IMG/VR virus record: IMGVR_UViG_3300034168_000528
Span: 1-30,006 of that record
Source of the DNA: a virus
DNA: 30,006 nucleotides
Strand: one strand, 5' to 3'
Each line of letters starts with the position of its first letter. Within the stretch, counting starts at the first letter, position 1. Below are positions 22,846 through 29,937 of this stretch, piece by piece. Below the pieces are notes generated by a model that had not been told where the DNA came from, did not search any database, and was given only the letters and a program-made list of their open reading frames with translations. The position numbers and the translations under genes are program-made.

Positions 22846-23048
22846 AGCACGTTGAACCAAGCCCTCCCCGCGTTGATGCCGAACTTGATGGTGCAGTCCG
22901 GGCAGTGCTGACGTGCGGCGTGGGCGGCGTCGGCCAGCATCAGCTTGGCCTTGGCCACTGACAGGTCCTTCGTGTAGATCAAGCGGTTGATGTGCTCGAC
23001 CTCGGTGGCCATGTGCCGGGTCGCCTGCTGGTGGTGGGTGAGGTTCAT
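22842..23048 (-). CDS. Small helical protein with CxxC motif
   Basis: The 68 residues are helical with His-rich regions (HHQQATRHMATEVEH). A HCPDC motif lies near residues 48-52, two cysteines at CxxC spacing that could bind a metal or form a disulfide; a lone CxxC is not enough for a full zinc finger unless the two His supply the rest. It overlaps its neighbours by 4 bases on both sides. No family recognised. Confidence 0.45.
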   Translation of the reverse strand: MNLTHHQQATRHMATEVEHINRLIYTKDLSVAKAKLMLADAAHAARQHCPDCTIKFGINAGRAWFNVL

Positions 23049-23335
23049 CGGCTGCGCTCCTCCATGTCGGCAATCACGCGCTCGTTATGCATGGCGACGG
23101 CGTAGGCCCGGTCGTGCTTGGCGATCCAGTGGTCGCGGGACCGGGCGAGACCGACGACTTCCATCCTAAGCAGGCGGTTCTCGTTTTCAGTCTTGTCGGC
23201 CATAAACTGAAGGGCCACGGCGTTCTTGTGCAGCTGACGGGCGATGCTCCAGGGGAAGAGCCACCAGAGGCGGGGGAGGGAGTCGGGTTTGACGATGAGC
23301 ATGGGATTGTAGGGGCGGTGGGATGGGTCAGGCAT
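23045..23335 (-). CDS. Small helical protein
   Basis: The 96 residues have an aromatic, Pro-rich N-terminus (LPRLWWLFPWSIARQLHKNA, about 20-40), possibly membrane-associated or amphipathic. A charged helical region ENENRLLRMEVVGLARSRDHW follows, and then a C-terminal helix with many Arg and His. The start overlaps the upstream gene by 8 bases. It is not recognised. A peripheral membrane role is possible. Confidence 0.45.
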   Translation of the reverse strand: MPDPSHRPYNPMLIVKPDSLPRLWWLFPWSIARQLHKNAVALQFMADKTENENRLLRMEVVGLARSRDHWIAKHDRAYAVAMHNERVIADMEERSR

Positions 23336-23630
23336 GGGTGGAGAGGCGGGCCTTGCGGGCGAGGTAGTAGCCTCGGACCTTGTCGGGGTTGGCCTTCTGC
23401 CAAGCCTTGGCCTTGGCCTTCATGACTTCCTTGTTGCGCTGGTAGTAAGCGGCCAAGGCAACCTTGTGCCGATCAGCGTGGGCCTTTGCGTAAGCCTTCT
23501 GGTAGGAGACATACTTCTCGCGGTTGGCCGCACGCCAGGCATAAGCCCGGGCTTTCAGCTTCTCCTTGTTGGCGGCGTAGTAGTGGCGCATCTTGATGGC
23601 GGCCACCTCGTTGGACGTGACAGGGCGCAT
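23328..23630 (-). CDS. Repeat protein with Tyr-Trp-Ala-Asn-Lys helix units
   Basis: The 100 residues are made of repeating helical units of the type YYAANKEKLKARAYAWRAANREK, YQKAYAKAHADRHK, YYQRNKEVMKAKAKAWQKANPDK and YYLARKARLS. Each unit has an aromatic start, an A/N-rich turn and basic residues. The same units occur in the N-terminal part of some phage HNH endonucleases, but no HNH core is present here. The protein is strongly basic, suggesting DNA or RNA binding. The ATG at 23630 was chosen over the in-frame ATG at 23693, which lies inside the neighbouring gene. Confidence 0.5.
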   Translation of the reverse strand: MRPVTSNEVAAIKMRHYYAANKEKLKARAYAWRAANREKYVSYQKAYAKAHADRHKVALAAYYQRNKEVMKAKAKAWQKANPDKVRGYYLARKARLSTHA

Positions 23631-23634
23631 GGTC

Positions 23635-23931
23635 TTACTGTGCGGCCTCCCATGCGACGACCTTGGCCTCGGCGTCGGTCTTCCAGTTGCCACGGAACTC
23701 CACGACCAGGTCGTAGGCCGTGAACAGCGAGGCGATGCGCTTCTTGCCGATCAGCGGGGCGAAGTCGCCCGAGGTGGGGGCGTGGTCTACGCGGTCGAGT
23801 TCGACCTTCCTGCCGAACAGGATGCCGTAGAGCTCGTAGGTCGCCTTCGGTCCGGCCTTCGCCCGGTGTTCGAGGATGAGTTCTTTGCAGGCTTCCAGAC
23901 GGCCTGCGTCGTCGATGTTCTTGGGTTTCAT
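23635..23931 (-). CDS. Small mixed alpha-beta protein
   Basis: The 98 residues start with a charged helix (DDAGRLEACKELILEHRA) followed by a strand region (ATYELYGILFGRKVELDRV). After a loop come two more short segments and the C-terminal FTAYDLVVEFRGNWKTD. A fold is plausible but unknown. The start is preceded by the repeat TAATCTCCCGCAC, and the stop lies 4 bases before the next start. A DNA- or nucleotide-related role is only a guess from the operon. Confidence 0.45.
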   Translation of the reverse strand: MKPKNIDDAGRLEACKELILEHRAKAGPKATYELYGILFGRKVELDRVDHAPTSGDFAPLIGKKRIASLFTAYDLVVEFRGNWKTDAEAKVVAWEAAQ

Positions 23932-23945
23932 GTGCGGGAGATTAG
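23926..23945. repeat. 20-base stop-start junction repeat, copy A
   Basis: The + strand sequence TTTCATGTGCGGGAGATTAG is identical to that at 24351-24370. On the coding strand it is the TAA stop of one gene, the box CTCCCGCAC and the ATG-AAA start of the next. Confidence 0.7.
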
Positions 23946-24244
23946 TCGCGGCGCTTGGCCATGTAGGTGACGGACACCTCGCCAGCGGGGTCGCTGAAGG
24001 TCACGTCGAGCGTGATGCGTCCGAGGGTGATGCCGAAGAAGATGGCCCCGCCGTCGCAGGAGACGCCCGGGGTGGACTTGAACTCGGCGATGGCGGTCTC
24101 GACGTAGCCGATGACTTCCTCCTGAGGCTTGCCTGCGTCCTTCATGATCTGCGCGCCGTCGATGTTCTCCAGCAGGTTGACCAGGGCGTTGCGTCCGAGG
24201 TCGTCGCGGTGACGCGGCTGGGGGATGGTGGGTTTCTTGCTCAT
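23942..24244 (-). CDS. Small hypothetical protein
   Basis: The 100 residues start with a basic Pro-rich segment (MSKKPTIPQPRHRDD) and a helix (LGRNALVNLLENIDGAQIM). An acidic central helix EEVIGYVETAIAEFK follows, then a beta-like C-terminal half (GAIFFGITLGRITLDVTFSDPAGEVSVTYM). The two-part layout suggests a compact alpha/beta domain, and nothing identifies a family. The ATG at 24244 was chosen because it sits 4 bases after the upstream stop; a longer frame from 24292 lies inside that gene. Confidence 0.5.
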   Translation of the reverse strand: MSKKPTIPQPRHRDDLGRNALVNLLENIDGAQIMKDAGKPQEEVIGYVETAIAEFKSTPGVSCDGGAIFFGITLGRITLDVTFSDPAGEVSVTYMAKRRD

Positions 24245-24248
24245 GGAA

Positions 24249-24356
24249 TTAGCGGGCGAGGTCGTTGATGGCGTGGGCGAGTTCCGGGCCACAGAAGGTG
24301 ACCACGGCCAGCCAGCCGAAGATGATGATGAACGTGAGGGCGATTAGGGATTTCAT
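24249..24356 (-). CDS. 35-residue single-helix membrane protein
   Basis: This tiny protein is a single membrane segment (LIALTFIIIFGWLAVVTFCG, residues about 4-23) with a short helical C-terminus (PELAHAINDLAR). Its ATG follows the 20-base junction repeat, and its stop lies 4 bases before the next start. Tiny early membrane proteins often block host or competing-phage processes at the membrane. That role is a guess here, while the coding call is supported by the matching leader and spacing. Confidence 0.5.
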   Translation of the reverse strand: MKSLIALTFIIIFGWLAVVTFCGPELAHAINDLAR

Positions 24357-24370
24357 GTGCGGGAGATTAG
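24351..24370. repeat. 20-base stop-start junction repeat, copy B
   Basis: TTTCATGTGCGGGAGATTAG, identical to copy A at 23926-23945. It spans the junction between the genes ending at 24367 and beginning at 24356. Confidence 0.7.
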
Positions 24371-24645
24371 AGGGAAGCCTGAGAGCGAGCGTATGCGGCT
24401 TCGCGGTCCTTGGCGTGGTCGGTGGCGATACGGACGGCAACCCACGCGGCGTCCACGGCATCGCGCAAGGTCTGGGTGGCGCGCCAGATCGCGGCGGCTT
24501 CTTCGCGGGCCGGGGTGGCTTCGATGGTGTCGAAGCACAGCTTGAAGCAAATGTCGTCGAGGCGCTTGGCTTCGGCGGCAAGAGATCGGGTCACGGCGAC
24601 GGCGTCGGCGTAGGTGGTTTCGTTGGCGTTATGAGGGTGCGTCAT
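24367..24645 (-). CDS. First gene of the leftward operon, helical protein
   Basis: The 92 residues form a continuous helical pattern rich in Ala, Asp, Arg and Glu (for example ADAVAVTRSLAAEAKRLDDICFKLCFDTIEATPAREEAAAIWRATQ). It contains two Cys in ICFKLCF and ends in EAAYARSQASL. It has no known family. As the first gene of the leftward operon, next to the divergent promoter region, it is probably expressed early. The ATG follows the box CTCCCGCACAAC. Confidence 0.5.
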   Translation of the reverse strand: MTHPHNANETTYADAVAVTRSLAAEAKRLDDICFKLCFDTIEATPAREEAAAIWRATQTLRDAVDAAWVAVRIATDHAKDREAAYARSQASL

Positions 24646-24754
24646 GTTGTGCGGGAGGACAGCACGCTAGACCCGCCCCATCCGCTGTAAACCACAAAGC
24701 GTTATAAATCTTTACCCCGATTGGAATGACCCCATCCTGCCCCTATTCCCGCAC
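24646..24754. promoter_or_regulatory. Divergent control region of leftward and rightward replication operons
   Basis: These 109 bases lie between two divergent operons and contain the less GC-rich stretch around 24690-24725 (AAACCACAAAGCGTTATAAATC). On each side the CCCGCAC box directly precedes or almost abuts the start codon (24649-24655 on the - strand, 24748-24754 on the + strand). On the - strand, TTTACA, 16 bases, TAGCGT could be a promoter. No gene is seen. Confidence 0.45.
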
Positions 24755-26128
24755 GTGTTCCCTCTCCGTCCATACCAGCAGGCCGCCGTTGACCAAGTCC
24801 GCGAAGCCTTCAGAGCAGGCCGCCGCAAGCCCCTGCTGGTCGCCCCTACCGGCTCCGGCAAGACCGTCATGTTCTCCTACGTGACGGCCTCAGCTGCGGC
24901 CAAGGGCAACCGCACGCTCATCCTCGTCCACCGCGCCGAACTCCTGGAGCAGTGCCACCGCTCGCTTGCGTCCATGGACGTGCCGCATGGCCTCATCGCC
25001 GCAGGGCTCACGCCTGACCGCAACCAACTGACGCAGGTCGCCAGCGTGCAGACGCTCGTCCGCAGGTTCGACCGCGTCGTGCCGCCTGACCTGATCGTTA
25101 TCGACGAGGCTCATCACGCCACCGCAGGCGCATGGGCATCGGTCCTGGCTCAGTGGCCACAGGCCCGCGTGCTCGGCGTCACCGCGACACCGGCACGGCT
25201 CGACGGCAAGGGCCTCGGCCAAGTGTTCGACGACCTGATCCGTGGGCCCGAGGTTACAAAACTCATAGACGATGGGTACTTATGTAAACCAGTGTATTAC
25301 GCCCCCAAGACCGTAAGCATGGACGGCGTGCATAAGGTAGCCGGAGACTTCAACCGCGCCGAGGTCGCAGAACGCATGGACAAGCCGACCATCACCGGCG
25401 ACGCTGTCACCCATTACCGCAAGTACGCAGAAGGCCAGCCATGCATAGTATTCTGCACAGGAATAAAGCACGCCGAGAACGTGGCCGCCGCGTTCAACGC
25501 ATCAGGCTACCGCTTCAAGGTCATCGACGGCACGCTCGCCAAGGAGGAGCGCGCGGCCCGCGTCGCCGCCCTGGGCTCGGGTCAGCTGCACGGCCTCGTC
25601 TCGGTCGATATCGTGTCAGAGGGTTTCGACCTGCCCTGCGTGGCCGTGGCCATCCTGCTACGCCCTACCGCGTCCCTGTCCCTGCACCTCCAGCAGATCG
25701 GCAGAGTGCTACGCCCCGCACCGAACAAGCCCCGCGCCATCATCCTAGACCACGTGGGCAACTGCAGGCGGCATGGGCTAGCCGAAGAGGTCCGCGACTG
25801 GTCGCTTGACGGCGTACGCAAACGCGTACGCAAGGGCCAGCAGGACGACGTGGCCGACACCCGTCAATGCCCCGAGTGCTTCGCCGTCCATACCCCGAGC
25901 CCTACCTGTCCGCAGTGCTTGCACGTCTACGAAATCAAGGACCGCATCCCTGACGTAGTCGATGGCGAGCTCGAAGAGCTGAAGGCCCGTGAGGCCGTCA
26001 AGCAGCGCAAGCGGGAGCAAGGCACGGCGCAATCCCTGGAGGACCTCATCAAGGTCGGCAAGGCTCGCGGCATGAAGAACCCCTACGGCTGGGCGCACAA
26101 CGTGTTCAAGGCACGGCAGAAGAAATGA
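24755..26128 (+). CDS. SF2 helicase (DEAH-type, zinc-ribbon)
   Basis: The 457-residue protein is an ATP-driven DNA translocase or helicase. Motifs in order are Walker A APTGSGKT (30-37), DEAH (117-120), TATP (143-146), and a C-terminal helicase domain with the SEGFDLP segment (about 288) and QIGRVLRP motif VI (about 313). A treble-clef-like CPEC...CPQC pair lies near 372-387, followed by a charged coil. This layout is common in phage replication modules, where such helicases act with a VRR-NUC nuclease and primase. It starts with GTG directly after CCCGCAC. The frame overlaps the next gene (ATGA). Confidence 0.88.
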   Translation: MFPLRPYQQAAVDQVREAFRAGRRKPLLVAPTGSGKTVMFSYVTASAAAKGNRTLILVHRAELLEQCHRSLASMDVPHGLIAAGLTPDRNQLTQVASVQTLVRRFDRVVPPDLIVIDEAHHATAGAWASVLAQWPQARVLGVTATPARLDGKGLGQVFDDLIRGPEVTKLIDDGYLCKPVYYAPKTVSMDGVHKVAGDFNRAEVAERMDKPTITGDAVTHYRKYAEGQPCIVFCTGIKHAENVAAAFNASGYRFKVIDGTLAKEERAARVAALGSGQLHGLVSVDIVSEGFDLPCVAVAILLRPTASLSLHLQQIGRVLRPAPNKPRAIILDHVGNCRRHGLAEEVRDWSLDGVRKRVRKGQQDDVADTRQCPECFAVHTPSPTCPQCLHVYEIKDRIPDVVDGELEELKAREAVKQRKREQGTAQSLEDLIKVGKARGMKNPYGWAHNVFKARQKK

Positions 26129-26469
26129 GCGAGGCCGCCATCCAGCAGGACATCCGCCTAGCCCTGGGGCAATGCCCGGGCATTAGGGCGTTTCGTCAGA
26201 ACGTCGGCGCATACAAAGACCCACGGTCGGGGCGGGTCATCCGCTACGGCCTTGCAACCGGCTCGGCTGACCTGATCGGCTGGCAGACGGTGGTTATCAC
26301 CGAAGCCATGGTCGGCCAACGCTTTGCCCGTTTCCTGTCGGTCGAGGTCAAGACCCCTACGGGTCGCCTCAGCCCCGAGCAGGAGACATGGCGGCAGGCC
26401 GTGCTCAAGGCCGGAGGCATCGCCGTCGTCGCCCGCAGCGTGGATGATATTAAGTTTCTGATTGCCTGA
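26125..26469 (+). CDS. VRR-NUC domain nuclease
   Basis: The 114 residues form one VRR-NUC domain. The GSADLIG motif near residue 46 and the SVEVKT motif at about 72-77 carry the metal-binding and catalytic Asp, Glu and Lys of the PD-(D/E)XK fold. The following GRLSPEQETWRQAVLKAGGIAVVARS is the family's conserved helix and strand. Such nucleases cleave branched DNA or nicks in replication intermediates. The gene overlaps the helicase stop (ATGA), supporting a shared role. It is slightly larger than the minimal domain, and confidence is high. Confidence 0.9.
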   Translation: MSEAAIQQDIRLALGQCPGIRAFRQNVGAYKDPRSGRVIRYGLATGSADLIGWQTVVITEAMVGQRFARFLSVEVKTPTGRLSPEQETWRQAVLKAGGIAVVARSVDDIKFLIA

Positions 26470-26504
26470 CCCCTCAGGGCGGGACACCTTGGGCCATCCC
26501 GCAC
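26462..26504 (+). promoter_or_regulatory. Candidate promoter before primase-helicase gene
   Basis: TTGCCT (26462-26467) lies 17 bases from CACCTT (26485-26490). The segment ACCTTGGGCCATCCCGCAC (26486-26504) is a one-base-longer copy of the shared element, 3 bases before the ATG at 26508. Confidence 0.45.
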
Positions 26505-26507
26505 CTT

Positions 26508-29144
26508 ATGACTCCCCGTCTCGACTTCGCCGCCGTCAACTCCGCCGCGCTCGGCTCACTTGAATCCCTCTGCTGTGAGTGGTTCCCCGCTGGCAAGAAG
26601 GACGGCCACGAGTTCCGCGTCGGCTCCATCAACGGAGAGCCCGGCTCGTCCCTCTCCATCAACCTGACGAACGGCAAGTGGGCTGACTTCGCCGGTGACC
26701 TCAAGGGCTCCGACCCCATCTCCCTCCTTGCCGCGATCCGTGGATGCAAGCAGGGCGAGGCCGCCAAGGAACTGACCGAGCGTCTCTCCCTCGGTAACCT
26801 AACGGGCTCTGCCCCGCGCGCCGAGTACGAGTCCAAGCCCAGCGCCGCGTCCGAGTGGGAGCCGATGGCCCACGCCCCCGAGGGCTGCCATGAGCCCGAC
26901 CTGAACCACTACAAGCACGGCCAGCCCGTCGCCACGTGGCCCTACCTCACTGCCGAAGGTCACCGCGTCGGCCTGATCTGCAGGTTCGACCTGCCCGACG
27001 GCTCCAAGGAAGTCCTCCCTATCACCTGGTGCAAGCATACCTCAGGCAAGCAGTCGTGGCGCTGGCGCTCCTTCGCCAAACCCCGACCCCTCTACGCCCT
27101 GCCCCGCGTCGTCGCATCCACGGGCTGGGTGCTCATCGTCGAGGGCGAGAAGACCGCCGACGCCGCGCAGCGCCTCATGCCGCACCTCGCCGTCACGACC
27201 TGGTCTGGTGGCTCCAAGGCCGTCAGCCTTGCCGACTGGTCACCGCTCGCCGAGCGCAAGGTCCTGTTCTGGCCTGATGCCGACGAGCCCGGGCGCAAGT
27301 GCATCGAGCTCATCCGCAAGCAACTGCCGAACGTTCGCATCGTCACCCCGCCCACCGGCGTGGCCGAAGGCTGGGACCTTGCCGACGCTGAACAAGAGGG
27401 CTGGGACACCGACCGAGTCCGCGCTCACATCAAGGGCGAGCCCATCGCCACGCCCCAGCCGGCCGAGTCACCCCCTCCCCCCGAAGTCCTCGAGGCCATC
27501 GACTACGCAAACCTCGACGCCCAGCCCCTGCACGAGCCCGACCCTGTCGAGGCAGAGCCGTGGCCGTTCCGCGTCCTCGGCCATGACGAGGGCGTTTACT
27601 TCTACCTGCCCGACTCCAGCCAGCAGATCGTCGCGCTCACCGCCAGCGACCACAAGCACCTGCCGTTCCTGCGTCTCGCTGGAGCCAACTGGTGGGAGAC
27701 TCACTTCCCCGGGCGTGAAGGCGCTGACTGGAAGGCCGCCGCCAACGCTCTCATCCAAGCCAGCCACCGCGAGGGCATCTTCGCCCCCCGCCGCGTCCGT
27801 GGCCGTGGCTGCTGGGTCGATGGCGAGCAGGTCCTGTTCCACGCAGGTGACCGTCTCCTGATCGGTAACGAAGAACGCACCATCCCGTCGTGGCAGTCGA
27901 AGTGGATTTACACCCAAGGCCAGCGACTAGAGGCCGACCAGGCTGAACCCATCTCCAACGCCGAGGCCGCCCGCCTGATGACCCTGACCGACATGATGAA
28001 CTGGAAGGAGCCCATCTTCTCCAAGTTCTTCGCAGGCTGGTGCGTCATCGCCCCGATCTGCGGCGTGCTCGGCTGGCGTCCGCACATCTGGGTCAACGGC
28101 CCGTCCGGCTCCGGCAAGACTTGGCTGCTCAACAACATCCTCGACCCGCTCGTCGGCAGGCTCGCCCTGTCCGTCCAGTCCGCGACGACCGAGGCTTACA
28201 TCCGTCAGCGCCTCAAGTCCGACGCCCTGCCTGTCGTGTTCGACGAGGCCGAGTCCGAAGACAAGCGCGGCCAGATGCGTATGCAGTCCATCCTCGAACT
28301 GGCCCGTGCCGCCTCAGCTGAGACCGGCGCAGGCATCGGCAAGGGCTCCGCATCCGGCAAGGCTCACGAGTACCAGATCCGTTCCTGCTTCGCCTTCGCC
28401 TCTATCGGCGTGGCCGCTAACCAGCGCGCCGACACTAGCCGTATCACCTCCCTCGAACTGCGAAAGGACAACACCGACGGAGGCCGTGAACGCTTCGAGC
28501 AGCTGAAAGCCCTCTGGGCCGAGACCGTGGCCCGCCCTGAGTACGCCGAGGGCATCCGCTCCCGCGCCCTGGCTAACGCCATGAGCATCACCGCCAACGC
28601 CCGCACCTTCGCCAAGGCCGTGGCTATCAAGCTCGGGGACCAGCGCATCGGCGACCAACTCGGGGCTCTCCTATCCGGGGCCTTCTCCCTGACCTCCACG
28701 CGGGTGCTCACCCTTGAGGATGCCACCGCTTGGGTCGAGAAGCAGAACTGGCATGGCTTCATGCCCGACGAGGCTGACCAGGACGAAGTCCGAGCCCTTG
28801 CTTGGATGCTCGATAAGTCCATCCGCTTCGAGCAGGGCGACCACACCTACACCCGATCCATCGGCGAACTGGTGCAGGCTTACTACTCGACTGAGGTCAC
28901 CGTGGACGAGGCCGACAACCTGCGCCTCAACCTGCAGCGCTCTGGCATCCGTCTGGAGGACGATACCGTGGCCATCTCCAACCACCACCCGGCCCTGCGT
29001 ACCCTGTTCATGGACACCTCCTGGGCTGACAAGTGGAAGGATCAGTTTGCAAGAGTACCGGGTGCGGCCCACGTGGCTGGCGTCCGTTTTGGCGCGTCGA
29101 TACACCGAGCGGTCAGGATTCCGAGGTCGGCCTTCCTCGACTGA
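26508..29144 (+). CDS. Primase-helicase with Toprim-like and P-loop ATPase domains
   Basis: The 878 residues combine an N-terminal primase-like domain (FRVGSINGEPGSSLSINL, GKWADF, about 40-65), a Toprim-like region (EGEK at 211-214, PDADEPG near 256), and a long linker. The C-terminal DUF927-like ATPase carries Walker A GPSGSGKT at 531-538 and Walker B VVFDEAE at 576-582. Such proteins prime and unwind phage DNA at the origin. The N-terminal zinc finger expected in many primases has only one visible Cys pair and is probably degenerate. Placing it directly before the repeat-rich non-coding region supports a replication-initiator role. Confidence 0.82.
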   Translation: MTPRLDFAAVNSAALGSLESLCCEWFPAGKKDGHEFRVGSINGEPGSSLSINLTNGKWADFAGDLKGSDPISLLAAIRGCKQGEAAKELTERLSLGNLTGSAPRAEYESKPSAASEWEPMAHAPEGCHEPDLNHYKHGQPVATWPYLTAEGHRVGLICRFDLPDGSKEVLPITWCKHTSGKQSWRWRSFAKPRPLYALPRVVASTGWVLIVEGEKTADAAQRLMPHLAVTTWSGGSKAVSLADWSPLAERKVLFWPDADEPGRKCIELIRKQLPNVRIVTPPTGVAEGWDLADAEQEGWDTDRVRAHIKGEPIATPQPAESPPPPEVLEAIDYANLDAQPLHEPDPVEAEPWPFRVLGHDEGVYFYLPDSSQQIVALTASDHKHLPFLRLAGANWWETHFPGREGADWKAAANALIQASHREGIFAPRRVRGRGCWVDGEQVLFHAGDRLLIGNEERTIPSWQSKWIYTQGQRLEADQAEPISNAEAARLMTLTDMMNWKEPIFSKFFAGWCVIAPICGVLGWRPHIWVNGPSGSGKTWLLNNILDPLVGRLALSVQSATTEAYIRQRLKSDALPVVFDEAESEDKRGQMRMQSILELARAASAETGAGIGKGSASGKAHEYQIRSCFAFASIGVAANQRADTSRITSLELRKDNTDGGRERFEQLKALWAETVARPEYAEGIRSRALANAMSITANARTFAKAVAIKLGDQRIGDQLGALLSGAFSLTSTRVLTLEDATAWVEKQNWHGFMPDEADQDEVRALAWMLDKSIRFEQGDHTYTRSIGELVQAYYSTEVTVDEADNLRLNLQRSGIRLEDDTVAISNHHPALRTLFMDTSWADKWKDQFARVPGAAHVAGVRFGASIHRAVRIPRSAFLD

Positions 29145-29472
29145 CGGTCTGTTGCAACAGTTTCGGCCTACTCTGCAAACGTGCTAAACGTCTGCAGTGG
29201 TAAGGCTTTACGTATGCAAGTCGGTGTTTGCAACTTTCCCACGCTATAGCCCCCTTTATAGGAAGGTCCCTCCTCTCTCCCCTTCTCCTCTCTCTCTCTA
29301 TATATATCTATCTATATAGTTGTAGGTAGTAGTAGTAGTCGTCTGCAAGTCCGTTGCTGGTCAATGGGTTAAGGTGTTTGCAAGTCCTGCAAACGACTGC
29401 AAACGGACGCAAACAAAGCCTGTCGGGTTATAGTTTCACTTCAACCTACCTTGAGCCCTAAAACCTAGCCAA
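29145..29472. other. Non-coding iteron region: candidate replication origin or packaging site
   Basis: This 328-bp stretch has no gene. It holds clustered TGCAA-core repeats: TGCAAACG at 29174, TGCAAG at 29215, TTTGCAAC at 29228, TGCAAG at 29344, TTTGCAAG at 29378, TGCAAACG at 29388 and 29398, and CGCAAAC at 29408. The last units have about 10-base period. A perfect palindrome CTGTTGCAACAG is at 29149-29160. Between the clusters is a low-complexity CT/TA/GTA tract (29282-29340) that could unwind. Repeats plus an easily melted tract beside a primase-helicase suggest an origin. Position upstream of terminase genes also allows a cos/pac site. Confidence 0.65.
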
Positions 29473-29937
29473 GTGGCCGAGACACAGGACAACATCCCGC
29501 AAGAGCACCAGCGCGCCGTTGATGCTCACTTCGACTCCTTGTCCCCTAAGCAGCAGGCCCGGGCCAGAGCCAACGGCTTCAAGCCTTACCGCGAACTGCC
29601 CCGATCAGGTGACACAGTCATGGAGCTCGATGAGGCACGCGCCTGCTTCCGCATCAGGCAGACCGAAGGACCTGACGCGACACAGAGGCCAGCGACCTAT
29701 ACCAGGGATGAGGTACTGTCCGTGCTCGCGGTCGTACTCGACACGATCGGAGGCAAGCGCTGCCCGGTACTACGTGGGCAGGCAGAGGTGGTCCGCATCG
29801 GCCTAGGCATCGGCTCGAAGCTGACCCACAAACAAATCTCAAAGCTACTCGGCTGTTCGCGGGTGTCGGTGGTACAGCAAGTAGCCTGCTTCCGCACGCG
29901 CATGGAGGGCGGCTTGCGCCGTGTACGCGGGGAATGA
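29473..29937 (+). CDS. HTH-like DNA-binding protein before small terminase
   Basis: The 154 residues start with GTG at 29473. An acidic N-terminal helix (HQRAVDAHFDSLSPKQQARARANG) leads to a C-terminal segment LTHKQISKLLGCSRVSVVQQVACFRTR (about 117-143), with the spacing and Gly turn of a helix-turn-helix motif. It directly follows the iteron region and overlaps the next start (ATGA at 29934), so it is coupled to the terminase operon. It may bind the TGCAAAC repeats, as origin factor, regulator or packaging helper. The family is not recognised. The GTG start lacks a Shine-Dalgarno sequence. Confidence 0.55.
   Translation: MAETQDNIPQEHQRAVDAHFDSLSPKQQARARANGFKPYRELPRSGDTVMELDEARACFRIRQTEGPDATQRPATYTRDEVLSVLAVVLDTIGGKRCPVLRGQAEVVRIGLGIGSKLTHKQISKLLGCSRVSVVQQVACFRTRMEGGLRRVRGE

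Noticed and set aside
29174-29414. TGCAAAC repeats as a CRISPR array
   Set aside because: The units are only 6-10 bases, irregularly spaced and without unique spacers of constant length; no cas gene is present.
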